Assembly: GCF_000829675.1 (NCBI RefSeq)
Contig: NZ_BBRX01000038.1
Span: 1-41,287, forward strand
Origin: Acinetobacter rudis
GTDB lineage: Bacteria; Pseudomonadota; Gammaproteobacteria; Pseudomonadales; Moraxellaceae
Direction of reading: 5' to 3'
Length of the DNA stretch: 41,287 nucleotides
In this document: positions 27,916 through 36,376 of the stretch, piece after piece
Numbering within the stretch: position 1 is the first letter of the stretch
Layout of the letters: each line of letters opens with the position of its first letter
Notes under the pieces: model-generated
What the model was told of the DNA's origin: nothing
Databases searched by the model: none
Seen by the model: the letters and a program-made list of their open reading frames with translations, nothing else
Translations under genes and position numbers: made by a program

Positions 27916-28095
27916 TTAAAGAATTCCATATTTATTTAAAATACTTTTCTCTCTAGTTGTGAGTTCTAACCCTTCGATGAATACTGGACTAATTTTGCTA
28001 GAATGATGATCTGATAAACATCGTGAAAAACTCATTCTAAGTGAGGATAAAGAGAGAGAAATACGCTTAGGATCATGCCAAATTAATTCGCACAT
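27916..28095 (-). CDS. Possible 59-residue small protein downstream of the siderophore-interacting protein
   Basis: An ATG at 28095 opens 59 codons to a TAA at 27918-27916, beginning MCELIWHDPKRISLSLSS and ending TTREKSILNKYGIL. It starts 23 nt after the stop of the reductase gene on the same strand, so it could share its Fur-controlled transcript. AGGA is only 2 nt before the ATG, poor spacing, and both lie in one arm of a perfect 9-bp hairpin. I do not recognise the protein; it might also be the tail of a decayed gene. Confidence 0.35.
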   Translation of the reverse strand: MCELIWHDPKRISLSLSSLRMSFSRCLSDHHSSKISPVFIEGLELTTREKSILNKYGIL

Positions 28096-28101
28096 GATCC
28101 T
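28069..28101 (-). promoter_or_regulatory. Perfect 9-bp hairpin over a start codon
   Basis: On the minus strand AGGATCATG pairs exactly with CATGATCCT across a 15-nt loop. The left arm contains the ATG of the 59-codon ORF and its only AGGA. No T-run follows, so a simple terminator for the reductase gene is unlikely; translational control or an RNA processing element is possible. Confidence 0.4.
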
Positions 28102-28118
28102 GATGCAAAGTCTAGAGA

Positions 28119-28949
28119 CTAAATCTGTACATCTAGGTCATCAAACTCTTTGAGTCCATTGCCCTGTTCAACCAACTTACTATAGTGTTCAACTCGAGCG
28201 TCATCGATCACGGAGCTACTCACACCCGCTTTCCAATATCCAAAAACACGAACATCTTCTTTTTCAAGCTTTAACTGTTTAAGACTATATTCACGGATTT
28301 GACGGGCCTGAAGTCGATCACATGCAGCCCATAAGGTCACTTGTGCTGGTTGCTCTATTTGTTTAAATGCTTCAAATAATTTTTGCTGCGCAGCTTCTGG
28401 CTGCACCAAATGATAATTTACACTGCTTAGCTGCGGTAATTCATTGAGAAGATCAGGTTCAGCTGTTGCTATAAAGATCTCAGCTTGAGCATGCTCAGGC
28501 CACTGCTGCAACATGGCATAGACCGCTGGCAATGCAGTATCATCAGCTAAAATAATACATTTTTTCTGTGCATCCCAACGGGGATTGACATGTACTCGCG
28601 GTCCTGTCAAAGCAATCGTTGAACCAACTTCAATACGATGTAACCACTTCATCGCTGGACTTTCACTCCCATGAAGCACCAGATCAACTTCAACTTCTTG
28701 TGTGTTCTGGTCGAAGTGACGGACAGTATAGATCCTTGAAATTGGGCGACCATTTTGCTGTTGCTCAACATCAATACGGATCGCCAAGTTCGGTAAACTC
28801 CAGAGTTCTAAATGCTCTGTCACCACTTTTGCGCGTAAGCGAACGATTGAACTATAGGGCTGTGTTAATGCAGTCACTGTCATTTGTGTATGTTGCATAC
28901 CGCTCATATGATCTTCTTGTTGCAGTAGATCAGTTTGCTGTTCATTCAT
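28119..28949 (-). CDS. Siderophore-interacting protein (FAD ferric-siderophore reductase, ViuB/BauF type)
   Basis: The 276-residue cytosolic flavoprotein is of the SIP family, which reduces ferric siderophores so that iron is released after uptake. Motifs are SRIYTVRHFD (the R-x-Y-T-x-R FAD motif, about 72-81), LHGSESPAMKWLHR (about 92-105), ADDTALPAVYAMLQQWP (pyridine-nucleotide side) and the C-terminal RVFGYWKAG, typical of the family. The start ATG 28949 follows AGGCGAG. A near-perfect Fur box lies about 80 nt upstream. It is the only reductase of this kind in the window and could serve both transport loci. Confidence 0.93.
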   Translation of the reverse strand: MNEQQTDLLQQEDHMSGMQHTQMTVTALTQPYSSIVRLRAKVVTEHLELWSLPNLAIRIDVEQQQNGRPISRIYTVRHFDQNTQEVEVDLVLHGSESPAMKWLHRIEVGSTIALTGPRVHVNPRWDAQKKCIILADDTALPAVYAMLQQWPEHAQAEIFIATAEPDLLNELPQLSSVNYHLVQPEAAQQKLFEAFKQIEQPAQVTLWAACDRLQARQIREYSLKQLKLEKEDVRVFGYWKAGVSSSVIDDARVEHYSKLVEQGNGLKEFDDLDVQI

Positions 28950-29025
28950 AAATTGCTCGCCTTTTACTCTGTTTTAACGCTATTGCCATGTAGATGACAA
29001 TAATTTCAAGCATAACACATATTTT

Positions 29026-29044
29026 TAAAATGATTATCATTTAC
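29026..29044. promoter_or_regulatory. Fur box before the siderophore-interacting protein gene
   Basis: On the minus strand GTAAATGATAATCATTTTA contains the complete 13-nt Fur core AATGATAATCATT and matches 15 of 19 consensus positions. It lies between the SUMF1 gene end (29073) and the reductase start (28949), so the reductase has its own iron-repressed promoter. Confidence 0.85.
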
Positions 29045-29072
29045 ATTAACAATCAAAGACATTCTCAATGTC

Positions 29073-30173
29073 TCATAAAATACAGGCAGGTCTTGCACCA
29101 GTGCTTAAACTTTGATGATGTCGACTATGACTCAAACATAATGCTGCTAAACCTGCGGCATGCCCCGAATACCAAGCACCACCTGCAAGCATAATACGTT
29201 CACCATAATTTCTTAAATAGACTTGAGCTTGATCGTGTCCTGCTTGATTTGGAAATAATCCTAGGTATTTAAAAATCGGTGCAATGACTTGGCCAGTTGT
29301 ACAAGTAATCTGTTGAAACTCCCCATCCATTAAACCAGACGGATGCCCCAGCTCACCCAATGGACCATTGTAATTGAGAATTTCATGACTCAGTATTGGT
29401 GTCCCAGCATTGCCCTGTAGATTTGCACTTGGCGCATCATACTTAGCACTCTTGTCCTGCCCAACTGATATTAATCGACCATCAAGTAAATTAAGCGCCT
29501 GCCATGCCGAAGAATCTTTCGCTAAATCTGCATGACTGGCATCGTTATTGGCAATAATCTGGATTTCACCATCAACTAAGCGTAAACCTGTTTGCCATTC
29601 CCACATATTTCCGCACAAATCTGCTATCCCATACGGACTATGATCATGTCGCCACTTATCTGGCCCACTCCCAGTATACGTTGCAGGGTTTCCTGCGGGA
29701 TAATCTAAATCCCCATGATCCACACGCTGGCCTTGCTCAGTAGGATCAATAATACTATGGCCATTTTCTGTATTACCGTACTGGGCATAATGCTGTTTTT
29801 GACACCAAAGCATCAAAAATGCGCGCTCAGCATTGGTACTTAAATGCCAGCCCTGCCCATTTGCACGTGCCAATTGCACGGCGGTATCAAAATCCAAATG
29901 TGCTGCGGGCTTCATCTTTGGTAAACTAATCAACTCACCTTGTCTCACCACACCCGCATAAGTTCCATAAAAAAATTCAGAATGTACTTGAGTCTTAGTA
30001 ATAAATGCTGGATGTGGGCCTTGACCAAACTCCTGACCAAGTTCTTCACAGTTCATGAGTGGGATGACGTTCATATAACTCGGCTGACCTTTGGCAGTAT
30101 AAAGCACGGTCTGTTTACCTTGTGATTCAAGCTCAACTTTACGTCTTAAAGTATCACGCTCTAAAATCATCAT
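29073..30173 (-). CDS. SUMF1/EgtB/PvdO-family protein
   Basis: The 366-residue protein has the formylglycine-generating-enzyme fold signatures: GQGWHLSTNAERAFLMLWC (about 106-124), YGIADLCGNMWEWQTGL (about 181-197) and the C-terminal LAGGAWYSGHAAG with TGARPA. The family includes sulfatase activators, the ergothioneine enzyme EgtB and PvdO, which matures pyoverdine. The two-cysteine copper pair of true FGE is not obvious; near the end one Cys lies in ALCLSHSRHH. No signal peptide is seen. The start ATG 30173 has AAAAGAG 7 nt upstream. It lies 83 nt after the TonB receptor gene, probably in one operon, which suggests a siderophore-related role; its substrate is unknown. Confidence 0.82.
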   Translation of the reverse strand: MMILERDTLRRKVELESQGKQTVLYTAKGQPSYMNVIPLMNCEELGQEFGQGPHPAFITKTQVHSEFFYGTYAGVVRQGELISLPKMKPAAHLDFDTAVQLARANGQGWHLSTNAERAFLMLWCQKQHYAQYGNTENGHSIIDPTEQGQRVDHGDLDYPAGNPATYTGSGPDKWRHDHSPYGIADLCGNMWEWQTGLRLVDGEIQIIANNDASHADLAKDSSAWQALNLLDGRLISVGQDKSAKYDAPSANLQGNAGTPILSHEILNYNGPLGELGHPSGLMDGEFQQITCTTGQVIAPIFKYLGLFPNQAGHDQAQVYLRNYGERIMLAGGAWYSGHAAGLAALCLSHSRHHQSLSTGARPACIL

Positions 30174-30256
30174 AATAATACTCTTTTGTTCAGTTTTACC
30201 TTAAGCCAAGACGTGATGTTTTAAATACACGCCTGGGTTAAAGATAAAGTTGATGA

Positions 30257-32515
30257 TTACCACTGATAACTAAAACTCGCTGTTACAACACGATCTTGCC
30301 CAATAAAGCAGTACATTTGTGAGGTACAACTAGCGACATATTTTTTATTGGTTAAATTGCTGGCATTGACTGACAAACGACTACCAGCCAGTGAGTTTGA
30401 TAATTGTCCTAAGTCATAATGTGCTGCAACATCAAACAAGGTTGCATCTGGCACTTTAAAACTATTGACTGGATTACCCCAGGTTTCTCCCAGATAGCGT
30501 ACCCCTAAGCCCAATTGCCAACCCTGCAATACGCTGTATTGGGGGCTGTAGTCAATCCAAGCTGAGGCGCTGTGTTTTGGTGTCTGAGCCAATGATTTAC
30601 CTTGATAATTCGCATCTTGAGTTAGCTCGTTGTCGACATAGACATAACTGGTCATCAGATTGATCTGATCGAGTAATTGTGTTGTTGCTTGTAATTCTAG
30701 CCCGCGCGAACGAACTTTTCCTGACTGTGTCCAATAACCCAAATGCTGTGTATCTGAAGTTTTGACATTGTCTTGATCGAGTTGAAACAATGCAGCACTG
30801 AGTAATGTTGCGGTGTCCGTTGGTTGGTATTTCACCCCAAGTTCAATCTGTTTTGCTTCTGTAGGTGCAAAGGATTGCCCATAATAATCATTACCCAATA
30901 CAGGATCGAATGAAGTCGCATAACTGATATAGGGTGCAATACCTTGATCGAAAATATAATTCAATCCGATACGCCCACTCCATTGTTGATCATGTTGTTT
31001 TCGACTCGTCCAAACAGGTGAATAACTACGTGATTCATCATTTAAAATAGACCAATCATGGCGCCCCCCCAAGGTTAAACGCCAATGATTCAATGCAATT
31101 TGATCCTGCACATATATCCCATAACGATTAAATTTTTGTCGTACGTTATACGGCCAATTGGTCATGCTGTCTGAGAAGTCAATCGGTTTGTGTGGGCGAT
31201 AATCATTTGGATTAAAGGGATCAAAAGCAACGGGGTCCATACGATAAGAGTCATTATTGATCTTACCTGTTGCATAGTCGAATCCCAGCAAAATATGATG
31301 TTGCCAATCACCCCAGTTTATTTTTTTCGCAAGATTATTATCAAATTGCAAGGTGGTTGAATTGGAAGGAGCTAAGCCATAAGTACCCTCTAACCACAGC
31401 TCACCTTGACGATCTTGATAGCCGTATACTGTGGTTCTTTTGGTGTCTGAGTTAATATACATATAACGTAAGTTACTGTTTAAGACCCAATCATTATTAA
31501 ACTGATGACTAAACAAAGAACTCAATGAATGTTGTTCACGTGATGATGCATTAAAATCGATATCAGAAAAATTACGTTTGCGATCCACTTGCGGATAGCG
31601 ACTGCCATCTAGTCCTAAGGCAACTGCTGGTAGACTGTTATAGTCTGGGATCACAGGCTCATCCGAATAAGTCCCCAATACTGTCCACGAGGTTTGTTCT
31701 GATGGTTGCCAACGAATAGAAGGCGCTAAATAAATACGCTTATGCCGTGTATCCTCAACCTGAGTTTTAGTGTGAAGTGCTGTTGCAGTAAAACGATAGC
31801 TTAAACTTGCATCTTCATTCAACGCACCTGTGCTATCTACTCCTGCTTGATAACGATCAAAATTACCTACTTGAATAAACAACTCATGTGAACTTTCTGT
31901 TTCTGGTCGACGACTCACCTGATTAATAATGCCACCACCTGTACCTTGACCATACAGTGTAGAAGATGGGCCACGTAAAACCTCAACACGCTCTAAACTA
32001 TAAGCATCGACTTGTGGCGACCAAGTCGAGACATTACTGATGACACGCATACCATCTAAATAATAATCCGCATCAATACCACGAATACGAGTGATATCTA
32101 ACTGACTACCAAATCCACCAAAACGCTCACTATTCGCACCTGCTGTATAACGTAAAGCTTGACTGGTGGTTGTTGCAGGTTGCACATCCATTTGCTTACG
32201 TGTCACTACAGATACAGACTGTGGATTTTCAAGCACATCGGTCGGGGTTTTACTTCCAATGGTCGTATCCTTGGCAACATAACCACGCACTGGACCAATA
32301 CTATTTTCTTTCTCCGCGGTGAGTTTAATCACAGGAAGTAAAACTCGCTCCTGTGGATCATGGTCTTGCCCTGCTACTTCTGCCCCTTGTTCAGCACTAT
32401 GCACAGTGTTATTGCCAAGACATGCCAACATCATGGCCAGTGCTAAACGCTTTGGTGCAGTATTAAATTGATATGTTGTGTACAGCCGTTGATGCTGAAA
32501 TCCAAATAAATTCAT
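30257..32515 (-). CDS. TonB-dependent siderophore receptor, hydroxamate (FhuA/FhuE/FpvA) type
   Basis: The 752-residue outer-membrane receptor has a signal peptide ending near HSA (about 40), with a hydrophobic stretch LALAMMLACLG. A TonB-box-like VLLPVIKLTAE follows. The plug has NPQSVSVVTRKQM, TRIRGIDADYYLDGMR, LERVEVLRGPSSTLYGQGTGGGIINQVSRRP. The end, YVASCTSQMYCFIGQDRVVTASFSYQW in pieces, with paired Cys in the last loop, is typical of FhuA-like ferrichrome/hydroxamate receptors. Ligand class is inferred. A TetR-type palindrome lies about 45 nt upstream, and the MFS gene precedes it on the same strand. Confidence 0.92.
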   Translation of the reverse strand: MNLFGFQHQRLYTTYQFNTAPKRLALAMMLACLGNNTVHSAEQGAEVAGQDHDPQERVLLPVIKLTAEKENSIGPVRGYVAKDTTIGSKTPTDVLENPQSVSVVTRKQMDVQPATTTSQALRYTAGANSERFGGFGSQLDITRIRGIDADYYLDGMRVISNVSTWSPQVDAYSLERVEVLRGPSSTLYGQGTGGGIINQVSRRPETESSHELFIQVGNFDRYQAGVDSTGALNEDASLSYRFTATALHTKTQVEDTRHKRIYLAPSIRWQPSEQTSWTVLGTYSDEPVIPDYNSLPAVALGLDGSRYPQVDRKRNFSDIDFNASSREQHSLSSLFSHQFNNDWVLNSNLRYMYINSDTKRTTVYGYQDRQGELWLEGTYGLAPSNSTTLQFDNNLAKKINWGDWQHHILLGFDYATGKINNDSYRMDPVAFDPFNPNDYRPHKPIDFSDSMTNWPYNVRQKFNRYGIYVQDQIALNHWRLTLGGRHDWSILNDESRSYSPVWTSRKQHDQQWSGRIGLNYIFDQGIAPYISYATSFDPVLGNDYYGQSFAPTEAKQIELGVKYQPTDTATLLSAALFQLDQDNVKTSDTQHLGYWTQSGKVRSRGLELQATTQLLDQINLMTSYVYVDNELTQDANYQGKSLAQTPKHSASAWIDYSPQYSVLQGWQLGLGVRYLGETWGNPVNSFKVPDATLFDVAAHYDLGQLSNSLAGSRLSVNASNLTNKKYVASCTSQMYCFIGQDRVVTASFSYQW

Positions 32516-32559
32516 GGTCTAACCCATTAGTGAAGTAAATCAAAAGTCGAGTGAGTAGT

Positions 32560-32580
32560 ACCGACTGACCGTCAGTCGGT
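32560..32580. promoter_or_regulatory. TetR-type operator palindrome before the TonB receptor
   Basis: A perfect palindrome of two 10-nt arms (ACCGACTGAC and GTCAGTCGGT) around one central base. Its core GACTGACCGTCAGTC matches the core GACCGACGGTCGGTC of the site at 34099-34119 at 12 of 15 positions, so the same regulator probably binds both. The TetR gene at 37162-37773 is the nearest candidate. Confidence 0.75.
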
Positions 32581-32644
32581 TGTGTTTAAAAAAATAGCTT
32601 TTAATATGTAGTGCGAATCCACCACTACGAGGTATATGTTTAAA

Positions 32645-34054
32645 TCATGTTGAGCTCTCGATAGCAGCGCTCTGCTTTAAACTAAAGTAAATAAAGAAAA
32701 TAGCAGCTAAGAATAATCCACCCATGCAGACTACCGCGGCGTGAAATGCCATCAGCTCAGCTTGCGGCAAGCTCAAACCAGATTGCTGTGCAAATATCGT
32801 GATTAGGCTCATACCCGTTCCAAGTGCAGCAATCCCCATGGTCATGCCTAATTGTCTTAGCGTATTTAAAATCGCAGCTGCAAAATTGGCATCCTCATCT
32901 GCTACGCTACTCATAATTAAGGTACTTGAACCTGGCACAATGAGACCAATACCAACACCCATCCAAGCACTCAACGTCACAAAATACAGCATCGCAGAAT
33001 CGACTTGGAAGCTATACATAGCCAACAATGCTGAGCCCGATATTGCCAATCCAACATAGAGCAAGTGAGTCAAGGCATAACGCTGCTGTAATTTTGAAAA
33101 AGCAATAGATACAATGGCTTGAGTAAGGAATTGTGGAGCGATCAACCACCCTGTTTGAGCCGCACTAAAGCCTGCTTGATTTTGATAAAACAGCGCAAAG
33201 ACAAACAATGAGCTATAGCCTGCAAAACCCAAAATAAACGAAATGGCGTTGTAACTTAAAAACTGTCTGTTTCTAAAGAGATGATTCGGAATAAGTGGAT
33301 CAGCAGCACGTTTTTGCTGCCAAACAAAAGCCATTGCAGCCATAACAAAACAGAGCATTGCCAACAATAACCAATATCCTAAATGCGCCTGTTGTAAAGC
33401 AATAATGCTATAGGTCAGACTGGCCACAGCAATCACGCTATACATTAAACCGAGAAAATCAAAAGAACTGCCTGTTAATGCCTGTTTCTCATCCGCCTCA
33501 ATAGCGTAATAACCTAAATACAATGTCAGCACACCTACTGGTAGGTTGAGCCAGAAAATACTTTGCCAACCAAAGTGATGAACCATCAAACCACCAAGTA
33601 GTGGGCCCACAATCAAGGAAAAAGCACTAAAAGAACTCCACCTCCCAATCTCTCGTGCCCGATCATGAATCTGTTGAAAGTGATGCACAATAATCGCTAA
33701 AGCCAAGGGAATCAGTACAGCACCTGCAATCCCCTGAATTAGTCGGCCAATAATCAATACACTAAACTGCGATGCGACTGCACAGATCGCAGAGCCAATC
33801 ATGAAAATACCCACACCCAGCAGCCACAATCTTTTACGGCCCAAACGCTGACTCAAGGCACCCACTGCCAACATCAAACTCGACAAACTCAGTGCATAGC
33901 TATCAATAACCCACTGCAAGTCAGCCATATCACTATGAAATTCATCTTGAATACTACCCAGTGCAAGATTGACACTACTTAAATCCACCAAACATAGAAA
34001 AGTACTGATATATAGCGCGGCAATCAGATACATCTGTTTATTCATCACTTTCAT
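32645..34054 (-). CDS. DHA2-type MFS efflux transporter
   Basis: The 469-residue, probably 14-helix transporter begins YLIAALYISTFLCLVDLSSVNLAL, with the family's LQWVIDSYALSLSSL, RLGRKRLWLLG (motif A) and GRLIQGIAGAVLIPLALAII blocks. DHA2 members export drugs or metabolites by proton antiport. Its place between a siderophore receptor and a divergent siderophore ABC importer suggests it exports a siderophore or recycles a desferri-siderophore; this is inferred. The start ATG 34054 has AGG 7 nt upstream. Its promoter carries a Fur box over the -10 and a TetR operator over the -35. Confidence 0.88.
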   Translation of the reverse strand: MKVMNKQMYLIAALYISTFLCLVDLSSVNLALGSIQDEFHSDMADLQWVIDSYALSLSSLMLAVGALSQRLGRKRLWLLGVGIFMIGSAICAVASQFSVLIIGRLIQGIAGAVLIPLALAIIVHHFQQIHDRAREIGRWSSFSAFSLIVGPLLGGLMVHHFGWQSIFWLNLPVGVLTLYLGYYAIEADEKQALTGSSFDFLGLMYSVIAVASLTYSIIALQQAHLGYWLLLAMLCFVMAAMAFVWQQKRAADPLIPNHLFRNRQFLSYNAISFILGFAGYSSLFVFALFYQNQAGFSAAQTGWLIAPQFLTQAIVSIAFSKLQQRYALTHLLYVGLAISGSALLAMYSFQVDSAMLYFVTLSAWMGVGIGLIVPGSSTLIMSSVADEDANFAAAILNTLRQLGMTMGIAALGTGMSLITIFAQQSGLSLPQAELMAFHAAVVCMGGLFLAAIFFIYFSLKQSAAIESST

Positions 34055-34073
34055 ATATCAACCTGTCTCTTTC

Positions 34074-34092
34074 TCAAATGAGAATCATTATA
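34074..34092. promoter_or_regulatory. Fur box in the locus B divergent promoter
   Basis: The core AATGAGAATCATT (34077-34089) matches 12 of 13 core positions; 14 of 19 over the full box. It overlaps the predicted -10 (34090-34095) of the minus-strand MFS promoter and lies just upstream of the plus-strand -35. Confidence 0.75.
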
Positions 34093-34128
34093 TTATACAT
34101 TGACCGACGGTCGGTCAATATGTAATAT
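34090..34128. promoter_or_regulatory. Back-to-back promoters built on a perfect TetR-type palindrome
   Basis: The palindrome TTGACCGACGGTCGGTCAA (34100-34118, extendable one base each side) contains TTGACC on both strands. Plus strand: -35 TTGACC (34100-34105), 17-nt spacer, -10 TAATAT (34123-34128), leading to the binding-protein gene at 34212. Minus strand: -35 TTGACC (34118-34113), 17-nt spacer, -10 TAATAT (34095-34090), leading to the MFS gene. A repressor on the palindrome would block both. Confidence 0.7.
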
Positions 34129-34211
34129 ACAATGCTTAATGCAAATTTCAGTCAGATTATTGCTGAAGTCTTGCATTGGCCCCGAATTAAAAATTGACAC
34201 GACGATGAGTT

Positions 34212-35354
34212 ATGAAGAAATCAGTATGCTTGTTTTATCTATTGAGTTTGTTTTTCAGTTTATGCTTTACAGTTCAAGCTGCTGTTCAGCCTTTACGTTT
34301 TCAGGATATTGCAAAACAACAGATTCAAATCAATCGTCCTGTACAGAAAGTGATTTTAGCCAATGGCAACCTTGCCTATGCGGTCGCTGTTATAAATCCG
34401 ACTCAACAGCCTTTTCGTTTAATCCAAGCTTGGGGCGATGGATTTAAGGTTGCGGATTATACTGGATATCAAGCTTATCAACAGCGCTTCCCCACACTTG
34501 CCAATATCTATACGTTCAAAGATAACGATGTAAGCAATGTCAATTTAGAAAAAATTATTGCATTACACCCAGACGTGGTTATTTTTAATCTCAGCAGTAA
34601 GTCTACAGTTGATCAATCTAATTTCCCCAAGGCATTGGCTAAGCTGAATATTGCCATTGTCTATGTTGACTTTAGCTTAGACAATGCTCGCAACACCGCA
34701 CCCAGTATTGAAATCCTAGGGAAAGTCTTTGATCAGCAACACAAAGCACAATTGTTTAATCAATTTCGCCAGAAACATTTAGATCTGATTGAAAAAAACT
34801 TAAGCAGCCTGCCTACACCACATCAGCGCCCCCAAGTATTTATAGAACGTGCAGCAGGTTTATACGAACAGTGCTGCCTGTCTTATGGACGACACAATCT
34901 TGGACAATTGGTCACGCAGCTTGGTGCAGAGAATATTGCTGAACGTTGGATCAAAGGATACGGCATCGTTCATCCTGAACAGCTGATGACCAGCCATCCA
35001 GATTTAATCATTATGACAGGTGCAGATTGGAAGTTTTATTCTCCACAAGGTCAATGGATTAACCTTGGGCCTGGGGTCAATATCGCACGCAGTCGACAAA
35101 ATATGCAGGCTCTTTTGCAGCGCCCTGCTTATAAATATTTAACAGCAGTAAAACAAAAACGTGTCCATGCGCTCTGGCATCCCTTTTATGACAGTCCTTA
35201 TCAATTTATTGCGATGCAACAAATTGCGAAATGGCTCTATCCAGAGGCTTTTCGCAATGTAAATCCTGAATTGCATTTCCAGCAATTACATCAACAATTT
35301 CTTCCCATCCCCTATCAAGCGGGATACTGGTTTAATTTGGATAAAAATTCATGA
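34212..35354 (+). CDS. Periplasmic siderophore/iron-complex binding protein
   Basis: The 380-residue product has a Sec signal peptide (MKKSVCLFYLLSLFFSLCFTVQA, cleavage near 23) and no lipobox, so it is a soluble periplasmic protein, unlike the lipoprotein of locus A. The body is PF01497-type: VNLEKIIALHPDVVIFNLSS, YGIVHPEQLMTSHPDLIIMTG, and near the end AVKQKRVHALWHPFYDSPYQFIAMQQIAKWLYPE. That style is seen in importers of ferric siderophores or other iron chelates. It overlaps the permease gene by 4 nt. The ribosome site is weak (GATGAG close to the ATG). Confidence 0.87.
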   Translation: MKKSVCLFYLLSLFFSLCFTVQAAVQPLRFQDIAKQQIQINRPVQKVILANGNLAYAVAVINPTQQPFRLIQAWGDGFKVADYTGYQAYQQRFPTLANIYTFKDNDVSNVNLEKIIALHPDVVIFNLSSKSTVDQSNFPKALAKLNIAIVYVDFSLDNARNTAPSIEILGKVFDQQHKAQLFNQFRQKHLDLIEKNLSSLPTPHQRPQVFIERAAGLYEQCCLSYGRHNLGQLVTQLGAENIAERWIKGYGIVHPEQLMTSHPDLIIMTGADWKFYSPQGQWINLGPGVNIARSRQNMQALLQRPAYKYLTAVKQKRVHALWHPFYDSPYQFIAMQQIAKWLYPEAFRNVNPELHFQQLHQQFLPIPYQAGYWFNLDKNS

Positions 35355-36376
35355 GTCATCATTATCAACGCTCAGTACAACGCCGTTTATGGATGATCGT
35401 TTTACTTGGACTGATTACTCTCGGTGCATTTTTTGCAGAGCTGAGTTTAGGTCCTGCAAATTATAGTTTACAGCAGGTGATCACTTCGCTATTTGGTTTA
35501 TCTCATGATGATGCTGTCAATATGGTGCTTTGGGAAATACGTTTACCTGTAGCACTGACCGCAATATTGGTCGGTGCAAGTTTGTCAATCGCAGGTCTAC
35601 AAATGCAAACTGTACTTAATAACCCTTTGGCTAGCCCTTTTACTTTAGGGCTTTCTTCTGCAGCAAGTTTTGGTGCAGCATTAACCATTGTTCTGGGGAT
35701 TAATTTTTTACCAGAACAATGGTTAGCATATGCGATCCCTGTCAACGCATTTCTCATGAGTATGCTTGCGGCAAGTTTTATTTATTATTTTAGCCATCGG
35801 CATCAAGCCAGTACTGAAATGATTATTTTACTGGGAACAAGTTTGGTTTTTAGCTTTAGCGCACTGACTGATGCTTTACAGTACATCTCACCCGAACAAG
35901 CTATTTCAACGGTGGTATTTTGGAATATGGGCAGTTTGGCACGCAGTAACTGGATCAAACTGGCGATTATGGCTGTTTTCTTTATCGGATGTTTTCTTGT
36001 CTTTGCTCGACAATCTTGGATGTTAACAGCCTTAAAACTTGGCAATGCACGCGCTAAAAGCTTTGGTATATCAGTTGGTCGTTTACGTTTACAAGGTATT
36101 TTACTGAGTAGTATTTTAGCGGCTTGTTGCGTGGCATTTGTTGGTGTGATTGGTTTTGTAGGTCTAATTGGCCCACATATTGCTCGGCTCTTGGTTGGTG
36201 ATGACCAACGTTTTTTACTACCAGCCTCAGCTTTATCTGGAGCATTATTATTATCTTGTGCTTCAGTTGCCAGTAAAACCTTAGTTCCAGGTCAAAGCAT
36301 ACCGATTGGTATCGTTACTGCACTGGTAGGTGTTCCCCTTTTTCTCATCCTCATTGTACGAGCTGTTAAATCATGA
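35351..36376 (+). CDS. FecCD-family iron-siderophore permease
   Basis: The 341-residue permease has about ten helices. WEIRLPVALTAILVGASLSIAGLQMQTVLNNPLASPFTLGLSSAASFGAAL is the classic FecCD N-terminal block (read in pieces), and VGVIGFVGLIGPHIARLLVGDD holds the conserved cytoplasmic coupling region. Only one permease is present here, so a homodimer as in BtuC/FhuB-less systems is expected. It overlaps both neighbours by 4 nt (ATGA), forming a tightly coupled three-gene operon. Confidence 0.93.
   Translation: MSHHYQRSVQRRLWMIVLLGLITLGAFFAELSLGPANYSLQQVITSLFGLSHDDAVNMVLWEIRLPVALTAILVGASLSIAGLQMQTVLNNPLASPFTLGLSSAASFGAALTIVLGINFLPEQWLAYAIPVNAFLMSMLAASFIYYFSHRHQASTEMIILLGTSLVFSFSALTDALQYISPEQAISTVVFWNMGSLARSNWIKLAIMAVFFIGCFLVFARQSWMLTALKLGNARAKSFGISVGRLRLQGILLSSILAACCVAFVGVIGFVGLIGPHIARLLVGDDQRFLLPASALSGALLLSCASVASKTLVPGQSIPIGIVTALVGVPLFLILIVRAVKS

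Noticed and set aside
28069..28101. Hairpin as a terminator of the reductase gene
   Set aside because: The stem is perfect but no T-run follows on the minus strand.
28619..28951. Plus-strand 110-codon frame
   Set aside because: Antisense to the siderophore-interacting protein gene, which has clear family motifs.
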